From contig OY763414.1 in the NCBI GenBank assembly GCA_963667435.1, positions 1,798,001 to 1,862,000 on the forward strand: DNA of 64,000 bases, written 5' to 3'. Both the position numbers and the translations under genes were made by a program. Numbering within the stretch: the stretch's first letter is position 1; each line of letters opens with the position of its first letter. This DNA comes from Marispirochaeta sp963667435 (lineage in GTDB: Bacteria > Spirochaetota > Spirochaetia > JC444 > Marispirochaetaceae). Below are positions 1 through 10,100 of this stretch, one piece after another. Below the pieces are notes generated by a model that did not search any database, was not told where the DNA came from, and saw only the letters and a program-made list of their open reading frames with translations.

Positions 1-162
1 CAGAACAATGGTAATAATCGAAAAGATTACACTTCCGATGGCTGCAACAGCAACACAGAGTGCGATTAATTTGATATGTTTATAGAAATAGGACAAATAA
101 TGCAGTATACCTTCCAGAAGTGTTCTTTCTTCCGGTTCCATTGGAGCTTCTTTTTCTTCCAT
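1..162 (-). CDS. Wzz-like polysaccharide chain-length determinant, N-terminal part (runs off left edge)
   Basis: Reading leftward from an ATG at 162 there is an open frame of 54 codons to the window edge. It starts MEEKEAPMEPEERTLLEGIL, an acidic cytoplasmic tail, and is followed by a hydrophobic stretch from about residue 30 onward (LIALCVAVAAIGSVIFSIIT). A short cytoplasmic tail ahead of a first membrane helix is the usual start of Wzz / polysaccharide co-polymerase proteins, which sit in the inner membrane and set chain length of exported polysaccharide. AGGATAA lies just ahead of the ATG. The EPS genes elsewhere in the window fit this role. Only the N-terminus is visible, so the family assignment is an inference; another envelope protein with an N-terminal helix is possible. 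Confidence 0.5.
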   Translation of the reverse strand, partial: MEEKEAPMEPEERTLLEGILHYLSYFYKHIKLIALCVAVAAIGSVIFSIITIVL

Positions 163-188
163 TTTATCCTCAGTTTACAGATATTTGT

Positions 189-210
189 TTCCTGTGTAAA
201 TAAACAGGAA
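189..210. promoter_or_regulatory. Inverted repeat in divergent intergenic region (possible operator)
   Basis: A perfect 7-bp inverted repeat, TTCCTGT (189-195) and ACAGGAA (204-210), is separated by 8 bases of AT-rich sequence. It lies between the divergent Wzz-like gene and the phosphopantetheinyl transferase gene, where promoters of both must lie. The two half sites are about 1.5 helical turns apart centre to centre. No T-run follows, so a terminator is unlikely. Function is inferred from position only. Confidence 0.3.
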
Positions 211-258
211 TGTTAGATCTCATGGACAAGTTAGCTACATAAAGGTTGTAGAAAAGAT

Positions 259-999
259 ATGACGACAACATCGAGGGTAGACATCTTTATTTTTGAGCAC
301 AGAGAACAATGGCCAATAAACGAATTATTAAGGTTGTACCCGTGGACCATGGCCGAAAAAGAGCAAATAAGCCGTTTCATAAGTATGCCTGCTGCAACTT
401 CCTGGTGTTTGAGCCGAATCCTTACTAGGCAGATACTCACTCACAAAATAGGAATACCTGTAGAACAAATAGTGTTCAACCATAATAGTTTTGGTAAACC
501 TTATCTTCAGAATAATCCTGTATTCATTAACTGGTCCCATACTACAGGTTGTCTGGTTCTGGGTGTATGCAGATACACACAGATAGGTATAGATATAGAG
601 AAAGTGGAAGAATCAGCGGTCAAAGCAGACGATATCGCTTCATCATTCTTCACAGAAGAGGAATATGAATGGATAAAAAACAGTCACGAAAAAGATAAAA
701 ATATGTGTTTTCTATCACTCTTCGTACAAAAGGAAGCATACCTCAAAATGAAAGGAACCGGCCTATCAACACCACTGGCAGAAGCACCTGCACAACTGTT
801 ATTGCCGCCATTTCAGGAAAACCAATCTGTACTTTTCACTACTGGAGAGTATAATCAATTCATTATTTCCGCGTGTATTGAAACGACAAGACAAACAGAT
901 GGAAATGTAACAGCAGTTAAGCCATTTCAATACTTTTCATGCAGCTTTAATCCCGAACTCAACAGTTTCAGCTGGCAACCCCTTTGCCAGAAAATATAA
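259..999 (+). CDS. Sfp-type 4'-phosphopantetheinyl transferase
   Basis: This 246-aa protein has the signature of Sfp-type enzymes, which move the phosphopantetheine arm of coenzyme A onto the conserved serine of carrier domains. Visible motifs are FGKPYL near residue 79, the NWSHT motif at 91-95, the Mg-binding GIDIE at 110-114 (Asp112, Glu114) and KEAYLKMKGTGL at 158-169. Length is normal for the group. It is divergent from the Wzz-like gene and lies 3.1 kb from the end of the PKS-NRPS operon, which has eight carrier domains that need priming, so a dedicated role is likely though not shown. It converges with the acyltransferase gene, leaving only 13 bases. The ribosome site is weak (AAAGG about 13 bases upstream). 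Confidence 0.93.
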   Translation: MTTTSRVDIFIFEHREQWPINELLRLYPWTMAEKEQISRFISMPAATSWCLSRILTRQILTHKIGIPVEQIVFNHNSFGKPYLQNNPVFINWSHTTGCLVLGVCRYTQIGIDIEKVEESAVKADDIASSFFTEEEYEWIKNSHEKDKNMCFLSLFVQKEAYLKMKGTGLSTPLAEAPAQLLLPPFQENQSVLFTTGEYNQFIISACIETTRQTDGNVTAVKPFQYFSCSFNPELNSFSWQPLCQKI

Positions 1000-1012
1000 G
1001 CTCTGCAAAGCG

Positions 1013-2032
1013 CTAAACCTTTCGATCCCTTCTTTCCATCAGACGAAACAATTGCTTAATTATAGCAACCATACCGACTATCAGGAAAATCTGTAATAGA
1101 GATATAACAAGGGTGTAAAATGAACTCTGATGTTGGAACCCTGGCCATACTTTGGACAACACCACATTCATCAAAGTCCACAGGCGTAGATGAAATACAA
1201 AAATCCAAGTAAACATTCCGCCGATGATTGCGGGAACCCTAAGGTTTTTAAGCACATCTGATAACAGAAAAAATCCAGATAGACTACAAATGGAGGAAGA
1301 TAGAAAGAACAGGATATTCCCAAAAACTCCCTGCTTCAAATCAACCCATATATTATATTGCTGCACGATATATCCCAAAGACAGGAGAACAACCAATGAT
1401 AAAACTTTTTCATTAAGGTTAATTCTTTTAACAGGGATTTTCAGAACATAGTGCCCCAGAATAATAAAGAATTGTACTGCACAGGCAATATTCAGACTCC
1501 AGGGAAGCGGGAAGGAAACTACCCGGGAAAAGATTACACCAGTCCCAAAGATTACCAGTGAGAGAACTATCACCGGAATCGTCCTTTTCACATTTTTAAG
1601 AATTACAATGGCAAGAAAAAGTGAGAGAAAAAGAGCTGGAAAATACCACATATGCATTCCCCAGTCCATATAATTCCCCATGCCCTGACTATAAAAGATC
1701 CCAACTACCTGTTTCAAAGGTTTATACCCTTTTTCTGCAGCCTTTCCGGAAAGAAAAATTAATACAAACCAGAGAAAATACAGAACAGCAGAATACAGGA
1801 AATATGGTGCAAGGATACGTTTACCGAGCTTTCTTACAGTTTCTCTCAATCCATAATTCTCAATATCATGAATTTCCATTCCGGCAATAAAGAACAGAAG
1901 GGGGACACTAAATGAGTAGAGATAAGAAGTGACAGCAGTACCAAAATGATGGCCCCAGACAATAAAAAGTACTGCAAAACTTTTCAGTACCAGGGTCTGT
2001 TTTCTTTCCGGTTCGCTAACGGGTTGAAACAT
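1013..2032 (-). CDS. Acyltransferase 3 family membrane protein
   Basis: A 339-aa protein with about ten hydrophobic helices, resembling the acyltransferase-3 (OafA/NodX-like) family that O-acylates surface sugars or other small molecules at the inner membrane. The N-terminal helix holds the family-type histidine motif VWGHHFG (about residues 25-31); another conserved-looking block, MHMWYFPALF, lies near residue 125. AAGGAAG precedes the ATG. Its start overlaps the end of the upstream acyltransferase gene by 17 bases, so the two are co-transcribed. Being next to both a secondary-metabolite operon and EPS genes, it could modify either product. Substrate unknown. Confidence 0.8.
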   Translation of the reverse strand: MFQPVSEPERKQTLVLKSFAVLFIVWGHHFGTAVTSYLYSFSVPLLFFIAGMEIHDIENYGLRETVRKLGKRILAPYFLYSAVLYFLWFVLIFLSGKAAEKGYKPLKQVVGIFYSQGMGNYMDWGMHMWYFPALFLSLFLAIVILKNVKRTIPVIVLSLVIFGTGVIFSRVVSFPLPWSLNIACAVQFFIILGHYVLKIPVKRINLNEKVLSLVVLLSLGYIVQQYNIWVDLKQGVFGNILFFLSSSICSLSGFFLLSDVLKNLRVPAIIGGMFTWIFVFHLRLWTLMNVVLSKVWPGFQHQSSFYTLVISLLQIFLIVGMVAIIKQLFRLMERRDRKV

Positions 2033-3095
2033 AGGAGAACTTCCTTTTTAAATCCAGAAATCTTTTTTCATAGAAGGAATACGAGAGGTATGCAAGAACT
2101 AAAGACAATGATGTCCCCAAAAGAATAATCAGTTTATAGTCAAAATGATAATAATACATTGCCCGGAATATCGGGTAGTGTATAAGATATAAACCGTATG
2201 ATATCCTGCCAATCAGAACCAGCCATTCTGTGTTCAAAAACTTTTTTATGACACTTCTCTCATTAACAAGAAAATCTAATATCAGAATAAAGCCAATAAG
2301 GTTAACACCGGCCAAAATCCATTTGTAAACAATTCCAGCGCTGTAATCAACAAACAAACAAATCCATATTACTGCAAGAACAGATAGAGGGGAAATAACC
2401 TTCACTATCCCTTTAACCGAATGAAAGAATTTTTCCGGAATCAATCTATAGCTTGTAACCAGCCCAAGAAGTGCTCCAGTCATCAGAGAATCAAACCTGG
2501 TATCAAGGCCGTTATACAGCCTGAATATACCTGCCCCTCGCATAAATAATACACTACGAATCAGCCAGGAGGACAACGCAAGAGCAAGAACCAAATATGC
2601 AATCAATTTTCTTTTCTTAATCCTTTTTAGAAAGAAATACAACAGAGCAGGCCATATGATATAGAACTGCTCTTCAATCGAAAGAGACCATGTATGTCGC
2701 AAAACATCAGGTGGGTGGATAGAAAAAGCCCAGGCCCAGTTGGTAACATAAAAGAAAGATATTAGACTGTCGATTACACCATCAGTTACCCCCTGCCGGC
2801 TGGAAAAAATAGCACAAACCACTACATAAGTAACAAGGAGCAGTACCAAAAGTGGGAACAACCGCAGAATTCTGCGCATATAAAATTGAATAAATCGTAT
2901 AGTTGCAGAAAACTCATACTCCCGGATAAGAAGCGAAGTGATAAGGAATCCGCTTATTATAAAAAAAAGGTCAACACCAATGAAGCCTCCGCGAAACAGA
3001 TGAAATCCGCTATGATGCATCATTACCAGCAACACCGCCACACCACGCAGCCCGTCAAGTGCTGGGATATGGTTCATTCTCTTAAGACCTGTCAA
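2016..3095 (-). CDS. Acyltransferase 3 family protein, OafA/YrhL-like
   Basis: A 359-aa integral membrane protein with the classic start IPALDGLRGVAVLLVMMHHS (residues 10-29), in which the His pair is thought to serve in acyl transfer, then GVDLFFIISGFLI and the LSIEEQFYIIWPALL block near residue 140. These are hallmark motifs of the OafA/YrhL branch, which O-acetylates or O-acylates lipopolysaccharide, capsule or macrolides. The frame begins at a TTG (3095) with GGAG seven bases upstream; an ATG six codons later (3077) is the alternative. It is the first gene of a two-gene unit with the next acyltransferase. Substrate unknown. Confidence 0.87.
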   Translation of the reverse strand: MTGLKRMNHIPALDGLRGVAVLLVMMHHSGFHLFRGGFIGVDLFFIISGFLITSLLIREYEFSATIRFIQFYMRRILRLFPLLVLLLVTYVVVCAIFSSRQGVTDGVIDSLISFFYVTNWAWAFSIHPPDVLRHTWSLSIEEQFYIIWPALLYFFLKRIKKRKLIAYLVLALALSSWLIRSVLFMRGAGIFRLYNGLDTRFDSLMTGALLGLVTSYRLIPEKFFHSVKGIVKVISPLSVLAVIWICLFVDYSAGIVYKWILAGVNLIGFILILDFLVNERSVIKKFLNTEWLVLIGRISYGLYLIHYPIFRAMYYYHFDYKLIILLGTSLSLVLAYLSYSFYEKRFLDLKRKFSYVSTR

Positions 3096-3163
3096 GATTT
3101 ACTCCATTTTATATTTCCAACTTGCTTAGATTCATATTCATAAGTATAGTCTACCTGAATAGA

Positions 3164-4117
3164 ATGAAAACTGATTATAAACCTTACTGCAAGCTTGCAG
3201 AACTATCAATTATCTGTATGTTTTTTTTCATCTCCTGTTCTGCAACATCGCCGAAAAAGACAGAAGGAGCCCCACCTATTCATACAAAAACCATAAAGGT
3301 ATATGCTGATCAATCAGCAATAAACGGTGACGTATCTCTCTACCTTCCTGAGATAAAAAAAGCGTCAAATATACTCTATTTCTTTCATGGTGATGCTGGA
3401 AATTCCGAGAGCTGGCACGGTTTCTCCAGTATCCTGAAACCTCTTGCAGATAATTATGGTATTGCAATTGCATCAGTCAGCTTTGGGCCAAAATGGTTCA
3501 TTGTGCTCTCAGAAGAGCAGAATCCTTATCATATCCTGAATACAGATTTTACTGAGAATATAATGCCACAGATAGAATCATACATTTCAATCGAGCCGTT
3601 AAACAGAATTGTCTGCGGATTCTCCATGGGCGGTTATAATGCGGCACAACTTGCATACCACTCTCCGGAATTATTCTCCCAGGTTATTATGATCTCCCCT
3701 TCCATCCTGCCGATATATCCTTATGATTCTGATGAAACTATTTCAGAATATATAACTATATCTGAAAGAAAACTGGGTAGCTTAAAACAGACACTGCGTA
3801 AGCTTATTCTTGGAAGAAGTAGAATAGAATCGTCAATCAACTATGTTTTATCCTTTCAGAAAAAACGCTTCCCGACAGAATCGGCATGGGATAAAAACAA
3901 CATGCTGAAATATGTTCTAACCACCAAAAGAAACTATCCTTCAACCTATATCTCAAGTGGGATCCACGATATAAATGCATTTTTCGACGGGAATGAGAAG
4001 CTTTACAGGAAACTGTTGGAATATGGAACTGATGTTACATTTATCCCTATTAACGGAGGACATTTAAGTAGAGATGAGGAATCTCTAAGGGATTTTATAA
4101 TATCTCATCTGCATTAG
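3164..4117 (+). CDS. Esterase-like alpha/beta hydrolase, probable lipoprotein
   Basis: From the ATG at 3164 the product is 317 aa; a TTG at 3122 would add 14 residues ahead of the signal sequence and is less likely. It begins with a hydrophobic segment ending in FFISC, a lipobox-like site with Cys25, so the protein is probably a lipoprotein. The nucleophile elbow is GFSMGG with Ser154; a late GGH with His300 is the likely catalytic histidine, and HGDAG near residue 75 is a plausible oxyanion region. This matches the esterase D / antigen-85-like group. It converges on the megasynthase operon with a 4-base overlap, so it could act on the product outside the cytoplasm, but that is only suggested by position. 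Confidence 0.75.
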   Translation: MKTDYKPYCKLAELSIICMFFFISCSATSPKKTEGAPPIHTKTIKVYADQSAINGDVSLYLPEIKKASNILYFFHGDAGNSESWHGFSSILKPLADNYGIAIASVSFGPKWFIVLSEEQNPYHILNTDFTENIMPQIESYISIEPLNRIVCGFSMGGYNAAQLAYHSPELFSQVIMISPSILPIYPYDSDETISEYITISERKLGSLKQTLRKLILGRSRIESSINYVLSFQKKRFPTESAWDKNNMLKYVLTTKRNYPSTYISSGIHDINAFFDGNEKLYRKLLEYGTDVTFIPINGGHLSRDEESLRDFIISHLH

Positions 4118-7100
4118 TTTTTCTGCCGGACATAGTCACTTATTATTTTACCTGTCATATTGCCATAGGTAGTCAACTTGGTATTATGGTCTCCTTTAAC
4201 AACACGAACATCAAGATTATTCAATTCCGCTGTACTCCAGGATAGATTTGGGAATTTTCTGTTCCAGACTTCATTTATTATAAGCAATACTATGGAATCA
4301 AGTGTTTCCGGTCTGTATTTTATCAGCTTCCTGGCATAAATCGAGCTACCCAAAAGAAGTCTGCGGGTCTCCCGGTTTTTGGGGGTGAGCGGCAGCAACG
4401 CAGGGATATACTTGATTGTTGAAGCGATAAATTCCATCAGCCCTTTTCGACTGAATCCTGCCTTTAGCAGCTTTTTTATACTACGTATCAGAAAGCGTCT
4501 ATACCCGATAAGGATGTATTTAATCATAAAGAAAAAGGTGGTTTTTACAGTGTCAGAAAGGATCAGGACTCTGACATCGTCTCCAGCCTTTTTCAACTGC
4601 TGCACCATTTCATAGGCGACAACTCCTCCAAGGCATTCGCCTCCAAGAATATAAGGTCCCTCCGGGTGTAGCCGTTTCATTGCTGCAATATTATCTGATG
4701 CCATCTCTTGTACATCTTTATTGAAGGTTTCTCCCCTGTAGATTCCCCGAGGGCGTATTCCGTACAAAGGAAGATCCATATCGATGTGTACAATGATATT
4801 ATTGAAATATCTCAAGAAATCTTCTTCGTAGGCAGAAGTATCATGTTTGCTGTAATACATATCATCGTATACCCCGGCTACAAAAAAGAAGGGAACTCCT
4901 TCTGTGACCTTATTTACCGAAAAGATAAGAGGAATAGAGTCCGCAGCGATTTCCGAATTCCCGGCAAGAAAGCCATTAATTGTAGGGTGATTAAAAAGAT
5001 CCCGAAGATGCCATGAAGCCTTGAATGTTTTATTCATTTCAAAAATCAGCCTGGTAGCTAAAAGGGAATGCCCGCCCAAAGCAAAGAAATTATCATTTAA
5101 ACCAATCTGTTCAATTCCGAGTATATTCTGCCAGGTTTTTACAGCGGCCCATTCCGCAGCTGTTTTCGGCTGCTGCTTCTCTTCTGAGTTGAAATCACCC
5201 GGGTTTATTTCTGGCAACCGCTTTCTGTCGATCTTTCCGTTAGGCGTCATAGGCAAACTATCAATTACCTCAAAATAAGAAGGAACCATATACCCGGGTA
5301 GCCGCTCTTTGAGGTACTGGAGAAACAGATCATAATCCAATTCTCCTGCAGAAGAAAGAAACAGAATAAGACGTTTATCATTATTGGTAAATGTTTTTAC
5401 CAGGCAAACTGCACCTTCTACAGATGAATAACTTCTGGCTACTGATTCAATCTCGCCAAGCTCAATCCTGAATCCACGGATCTTTACCTGGGTATCAACC
5501 CTTTCGAGGTAACGGTAGTTGCCATCTCCGAGATCCACTACCCTGTCCCCGGTTTTATACAGCACCGGTCCATCTGAGGATTCAAAAGGATTGGAAAGAA
5601 ATCGTTTCTCATTCAATTCATCCCGGTTCAGGTATCCAAGAGAAACACCGGCCCCCCCGATGTACAATTCTCCCGGAACCCCCCGGGGAACCAGATTGCG
5701 GTCCTCATCAAGAATGAAGAACAAGGTATTATCTACAGGCTCTCCAATAAGAGGCTCCGCATCCGGTCCGGGAAGATTATACATGGATGAATAGATTGTT
5801 GTCTCTGTGGGGCCATAACCGTTCCAAAGATCTATTCCCCGCTGCTGGAGCTCCCTGGAAAGATCCGGCGATAGGGCTTCACCTCCGCTTACCGCTTTCA
5901 ATCCTTTTTTACCTTTCCAGCCAGCCTGAATCAGCATCTGCCAGGTTGCCGGGGTTGCCTGGGCGATGGTTATACCTGCGGATTTAATAGTATCGATAAT
6001 CCGAGAAGGGTCAATCGCTGTTTCATAGGGAACAATCTCGATTGAGGCACCGTTTAACAGCGGGAATAACAGCTCAAATATCGAGATATCAAAGGATAAT
6101 GTTGCCAAGGCAAGAACCTTATCATCCGGGACAATGCCCGGGCGCTTTTTCATGGAATGCATGAAATTTATAAGCGATCTGTGGGAGAGCTGCACACCGT
6201 TGGGCTTCCCGGTTGAGCCTGAAGTATAGAGAATATATGCCCTGTCTTCAGACGAAACAGCAGCAGGGGGTAACGGTCCTGTTTCCGCCATAATCTGTTC
6301 ATAGTCTGTTTCAACATCAATAATTTCATACTGGCCCTTACTCAGACTTTTACCAACAACAGAATCTGTCAGGATATGGCTGGCGCCAGAATCCTTGAGC
6401 ATAAGTTGAATACGGTCCTCAGGGAAATGCGGATCTATGGGGATATAGGCGCAGCCGGTTTTCAGTACAGCCAGAACAGATACCAGCATTTCTATACTTC
6501 TGTTGATATAGACCGCAACCAGGCCTTTTGGCTTTACTCCGTGAAGGTAAAGATACCCTGCCAGCCTGGATGAATGATCATGCAGATCGGCATAGGAGAT
6601 AGTCCTTCCCTCAAAGCCTGCTGCTGTTTTGACTCCGTACTTGTCAACTGCAGCCCTCAGGCAATCAAGGTAAAGCCTGTTACTGTCAAACACAACTTTA
6701 TGACTGTTTGCCCGGGAAAGAAGGGTTTTCTTCTCTTCTCCGCTGACTACATGGGCAAGCTTCAAGGTTATTGCCGCATCCGAGATAAAGCTATCTGCCA
6801 CATGGATAAAGGAGTCTATGATTCTCTTGATTGTATCTTCGGTAAACAATTCATTAGAATATTCAAACATTCCATGGATACGCCCCCCCCGCTCCCACAA
6901 GTAGGCTGACAGATCATATTCGGATAATCCTCTGTCTGGAATTTCCTGGAAAAACTGACTGCTTTCATCGCTGTCGATATAATTCTGGAAAGCGAACATT
7001 GTCTGAAAAAGAGGGTTGATATTTTCATAGCGGGGAATATCAAGCCCTTCGATTATTTTCTCAAGGCTTATTCCACTGTGTTTGATACACTGGGCATACC

Positions 7101-10100
7101 GGGATCTGACATAGTGACACAGTTCATCCAGCCGCTCTACCCCGGTGAAATCAACCGTCAACGGTAGGGTATTCAGCAGGAAACCGGCGACCTCTCTGGA
7201 TTCCGGTGTGGTTCTATTGGAATCAGGAATACCTATAACTATTTGCTCCTGATTTGAATAGCGATGAAGAACATAGGCATAAAGAGTAACCAGGAGATGA
7301 AACAAAGAAACTGAAACGTCTGAACTCAACTGTTTAATGGCTGCACTTGTCTTAGGAGAAAATGAAAAACGCAGTACATCACCGGTGTAGTGCATACTTT
7401 TGGGGCGGGGATAGTCAAAAGGCAACTGCAGTATCCCCGGATTTTCTCCGACATGATCCTTCCAGAAACCAAGTAAATCATCAGAATTACCGGAGATATG
7501 CGTGCTGCCCAGGCGGATAAATTTCAGGTATTCCAGGGCAGGAGTTTTTGCAACAGGACTCTTCCCGGCTTCCAGCTGGTGGTATAGATATTCTATATCC
7601 TTATGAAACAGATTAAATGACCACCCGTCTGTAATTATATGGGGGATATATAGAACCAGCCGGAAATAATCCGATCTTAACTTATACAGAACAAAATGAT
7701 AGCAGGGAGATTCTTCCATTGTCCATGTTTTTGCACACTCCAGGCGTATCAGATTTGTACAGACATCATCCGGAGATTCTTCATCACTGAGGTCCACAAA
7801 TGAATAATCATCCGACTTTTTTCCACTTCTCTGCAGATAGGGAAGACCCTCTTTATTGATGATACACAGGTTGAAAATGTCATACCTGTCTGTCAACAGA
7901 CCGACTGTTTCCTGCAAGAGAGCTGGCTGAATATCTTTTTTGATATCAATGGTCTGAGCAAGATTATATGCAGGGCTTGAAGAATCATATTCATGAATAA
8001 ACCAGAGGCGTTTCGGTGAATCCGGGAGTGGGAGAAGGAACTCTTCGTCATAAATATCAGTATCGGAAATAGTTAAAACAGTCGTCTCCGATTCCTGTTT
8101 ATCGAAGTTCATCTCCATAGAAAGGAACTGCTCAAGCTCGCTAATGGTTGAATTGGTAATAATATCCACCGGCTCCAGATCCACTGACAGGCGTCGAATA
8201 AGCAGGGACGCAACCTTCCCGGCCGACATGGAATCACCGCCCAGGGAGAAAAAGTCTGCCTCCGGTGCTATCTCGTCATAGCCGAGAACCTCTTTCCAGA
8301 CATCCGTAATTTCTTCAAAGAGAGTTCTGTTTCCTGTAGTCCGGGGAATATCCGATGTAACAGCATCTGCTGCAATCCTTCCCCGGGTGACTACCCTCTC
8401 CGCCGAAAGAGTCTGTCGCTGTACCGGATAAAGACTTTTTTTAAAACAGTAAGGGGGAAGATGAATATGCCTTCCCGTCTTAAGGTTGCCATACAGCTTC
8501 TTCCAGCTAATATCTGTACCGCAGGCCCACAGTTTACCTATTGCCGCAAGCAGTCCGGTATATTCATCGGCATCAGTTCCGGAATCCAGAAGTGACGAGA
8601 AATCAGCTGCTCCGGCGAGTTCTTTGTTTGATCCGCATAAACCAGTAAGAACATGCCCCGGCCCAGCTTCAATTATCAGACAGTCATCCAGAGCTGCAAG
8701 ACAGTCAACATTCTGCCGGTATTTCACCGGCGAAGTTACCTGATCAAGCCAGTATACGGCAGAAAGCATGGATTCATCCGCCCATACCCCTGTCAGATTG
8801 GATAGTACAGGGAGTGTCAAACGCCCGAACTGTATAGAGTTCAATTTTTCCTTCAATGGTTCCAGCCCGGGTTCAAGAAGCGGGGTATGAAAGGGAACCC
8901 GGTTTTTGAGAAGAACAAACCTGACACCATCATACTTTAGCCTATCCACTAAAGAATCAAGAGAATCTTTTGAACAGGACAGAACTGACTGTCCCGGTCC
9001 GTTTTCCACTGCCGGAAAAACACTCGCACCACAGTACCCGAGGGCTGTCTCGGCTGGGGCAAGAACTGCAATCATTCCACCATCGGGCCCATCTTCCATA
9101 CAGCGCCCGCGGATAACAATGAAATCCACCGCATCTTCAAGGGTGAATACACCACTGACAGCGGCTGCAGTTATTTCACCAAGACTGTGTCCGGAAAGAT
9201 GGGTTGGCTGAACACCGAGAGAAAGCAGAACCTGATACAGGGCGTATTCAACAGAAAAAAGGGAGATCTGTGTAAGAGATGTGGAATCAAGATTTTTTCC
9301 GCTTACTTCCCCACTGTTAAAAATTATCTCCCGGATATCCAGGCTGTGCCTTTTGAGAACCAGCTCGGCAATAGTATCAAAAGAAGCACGGAAAACGCTG
9401 TTTTCCCTGTAGATCTCTTTTCCCATACCAAAGTACTGTGTTCCCTGACCGGGAAAAAGCACTACAGTGTTTTTATGCTTCTTTTTCTTAAACGGCTCCA
9501 TTCCTTCTGTAAATAATGTCTTTGCCCGTCCTCCGGAGCAAACAAGACCGGATCGATAATCTCCATACTCAGCGAAGGGAAACAGAGTTGTCAGGACATC
9601 AGCAGTGCCCGCACCTCCGAAGTTCACTGCTTCTGTCAAAGAATCCGTCATCTCTTTCAGAGGCTGAAGCGTATGGGCTGCAACAGGAATAAAGACAGGG
9701 CGAGTATTAACTGTCAAGGCGCCACCCTCGCAATACTCTTCAAGAATCAGGTGCACATTGGTACCGCCGATACCAAATGAGCTGACACCAGCTTTTCTGG
9801 AATTCGGCGACGAAGTCGGCCAATCGACGGTTTCTACCGGAATATAAAAGGGAGAATTCTCAATATCAAACTGGCTATTAATCTTTTGGATATTTATCTG
9901 ACCTGGAATTTTACGGTTTTTCAGGGCCAGACATGTTTTAATAAACCCGGTGACACCTGCAGCAACATCAAGATGCCCGACATTCGGCTTGACTGCACCA
10001 AGAGCGCAGCTCCTTCCGTTTGCAGCGGAAGCGAATACTTCCTTTAATGCACTAAACTCTATAACATCTCCAAGAGATGTCCCCGTTCCATGGGTCTCTA

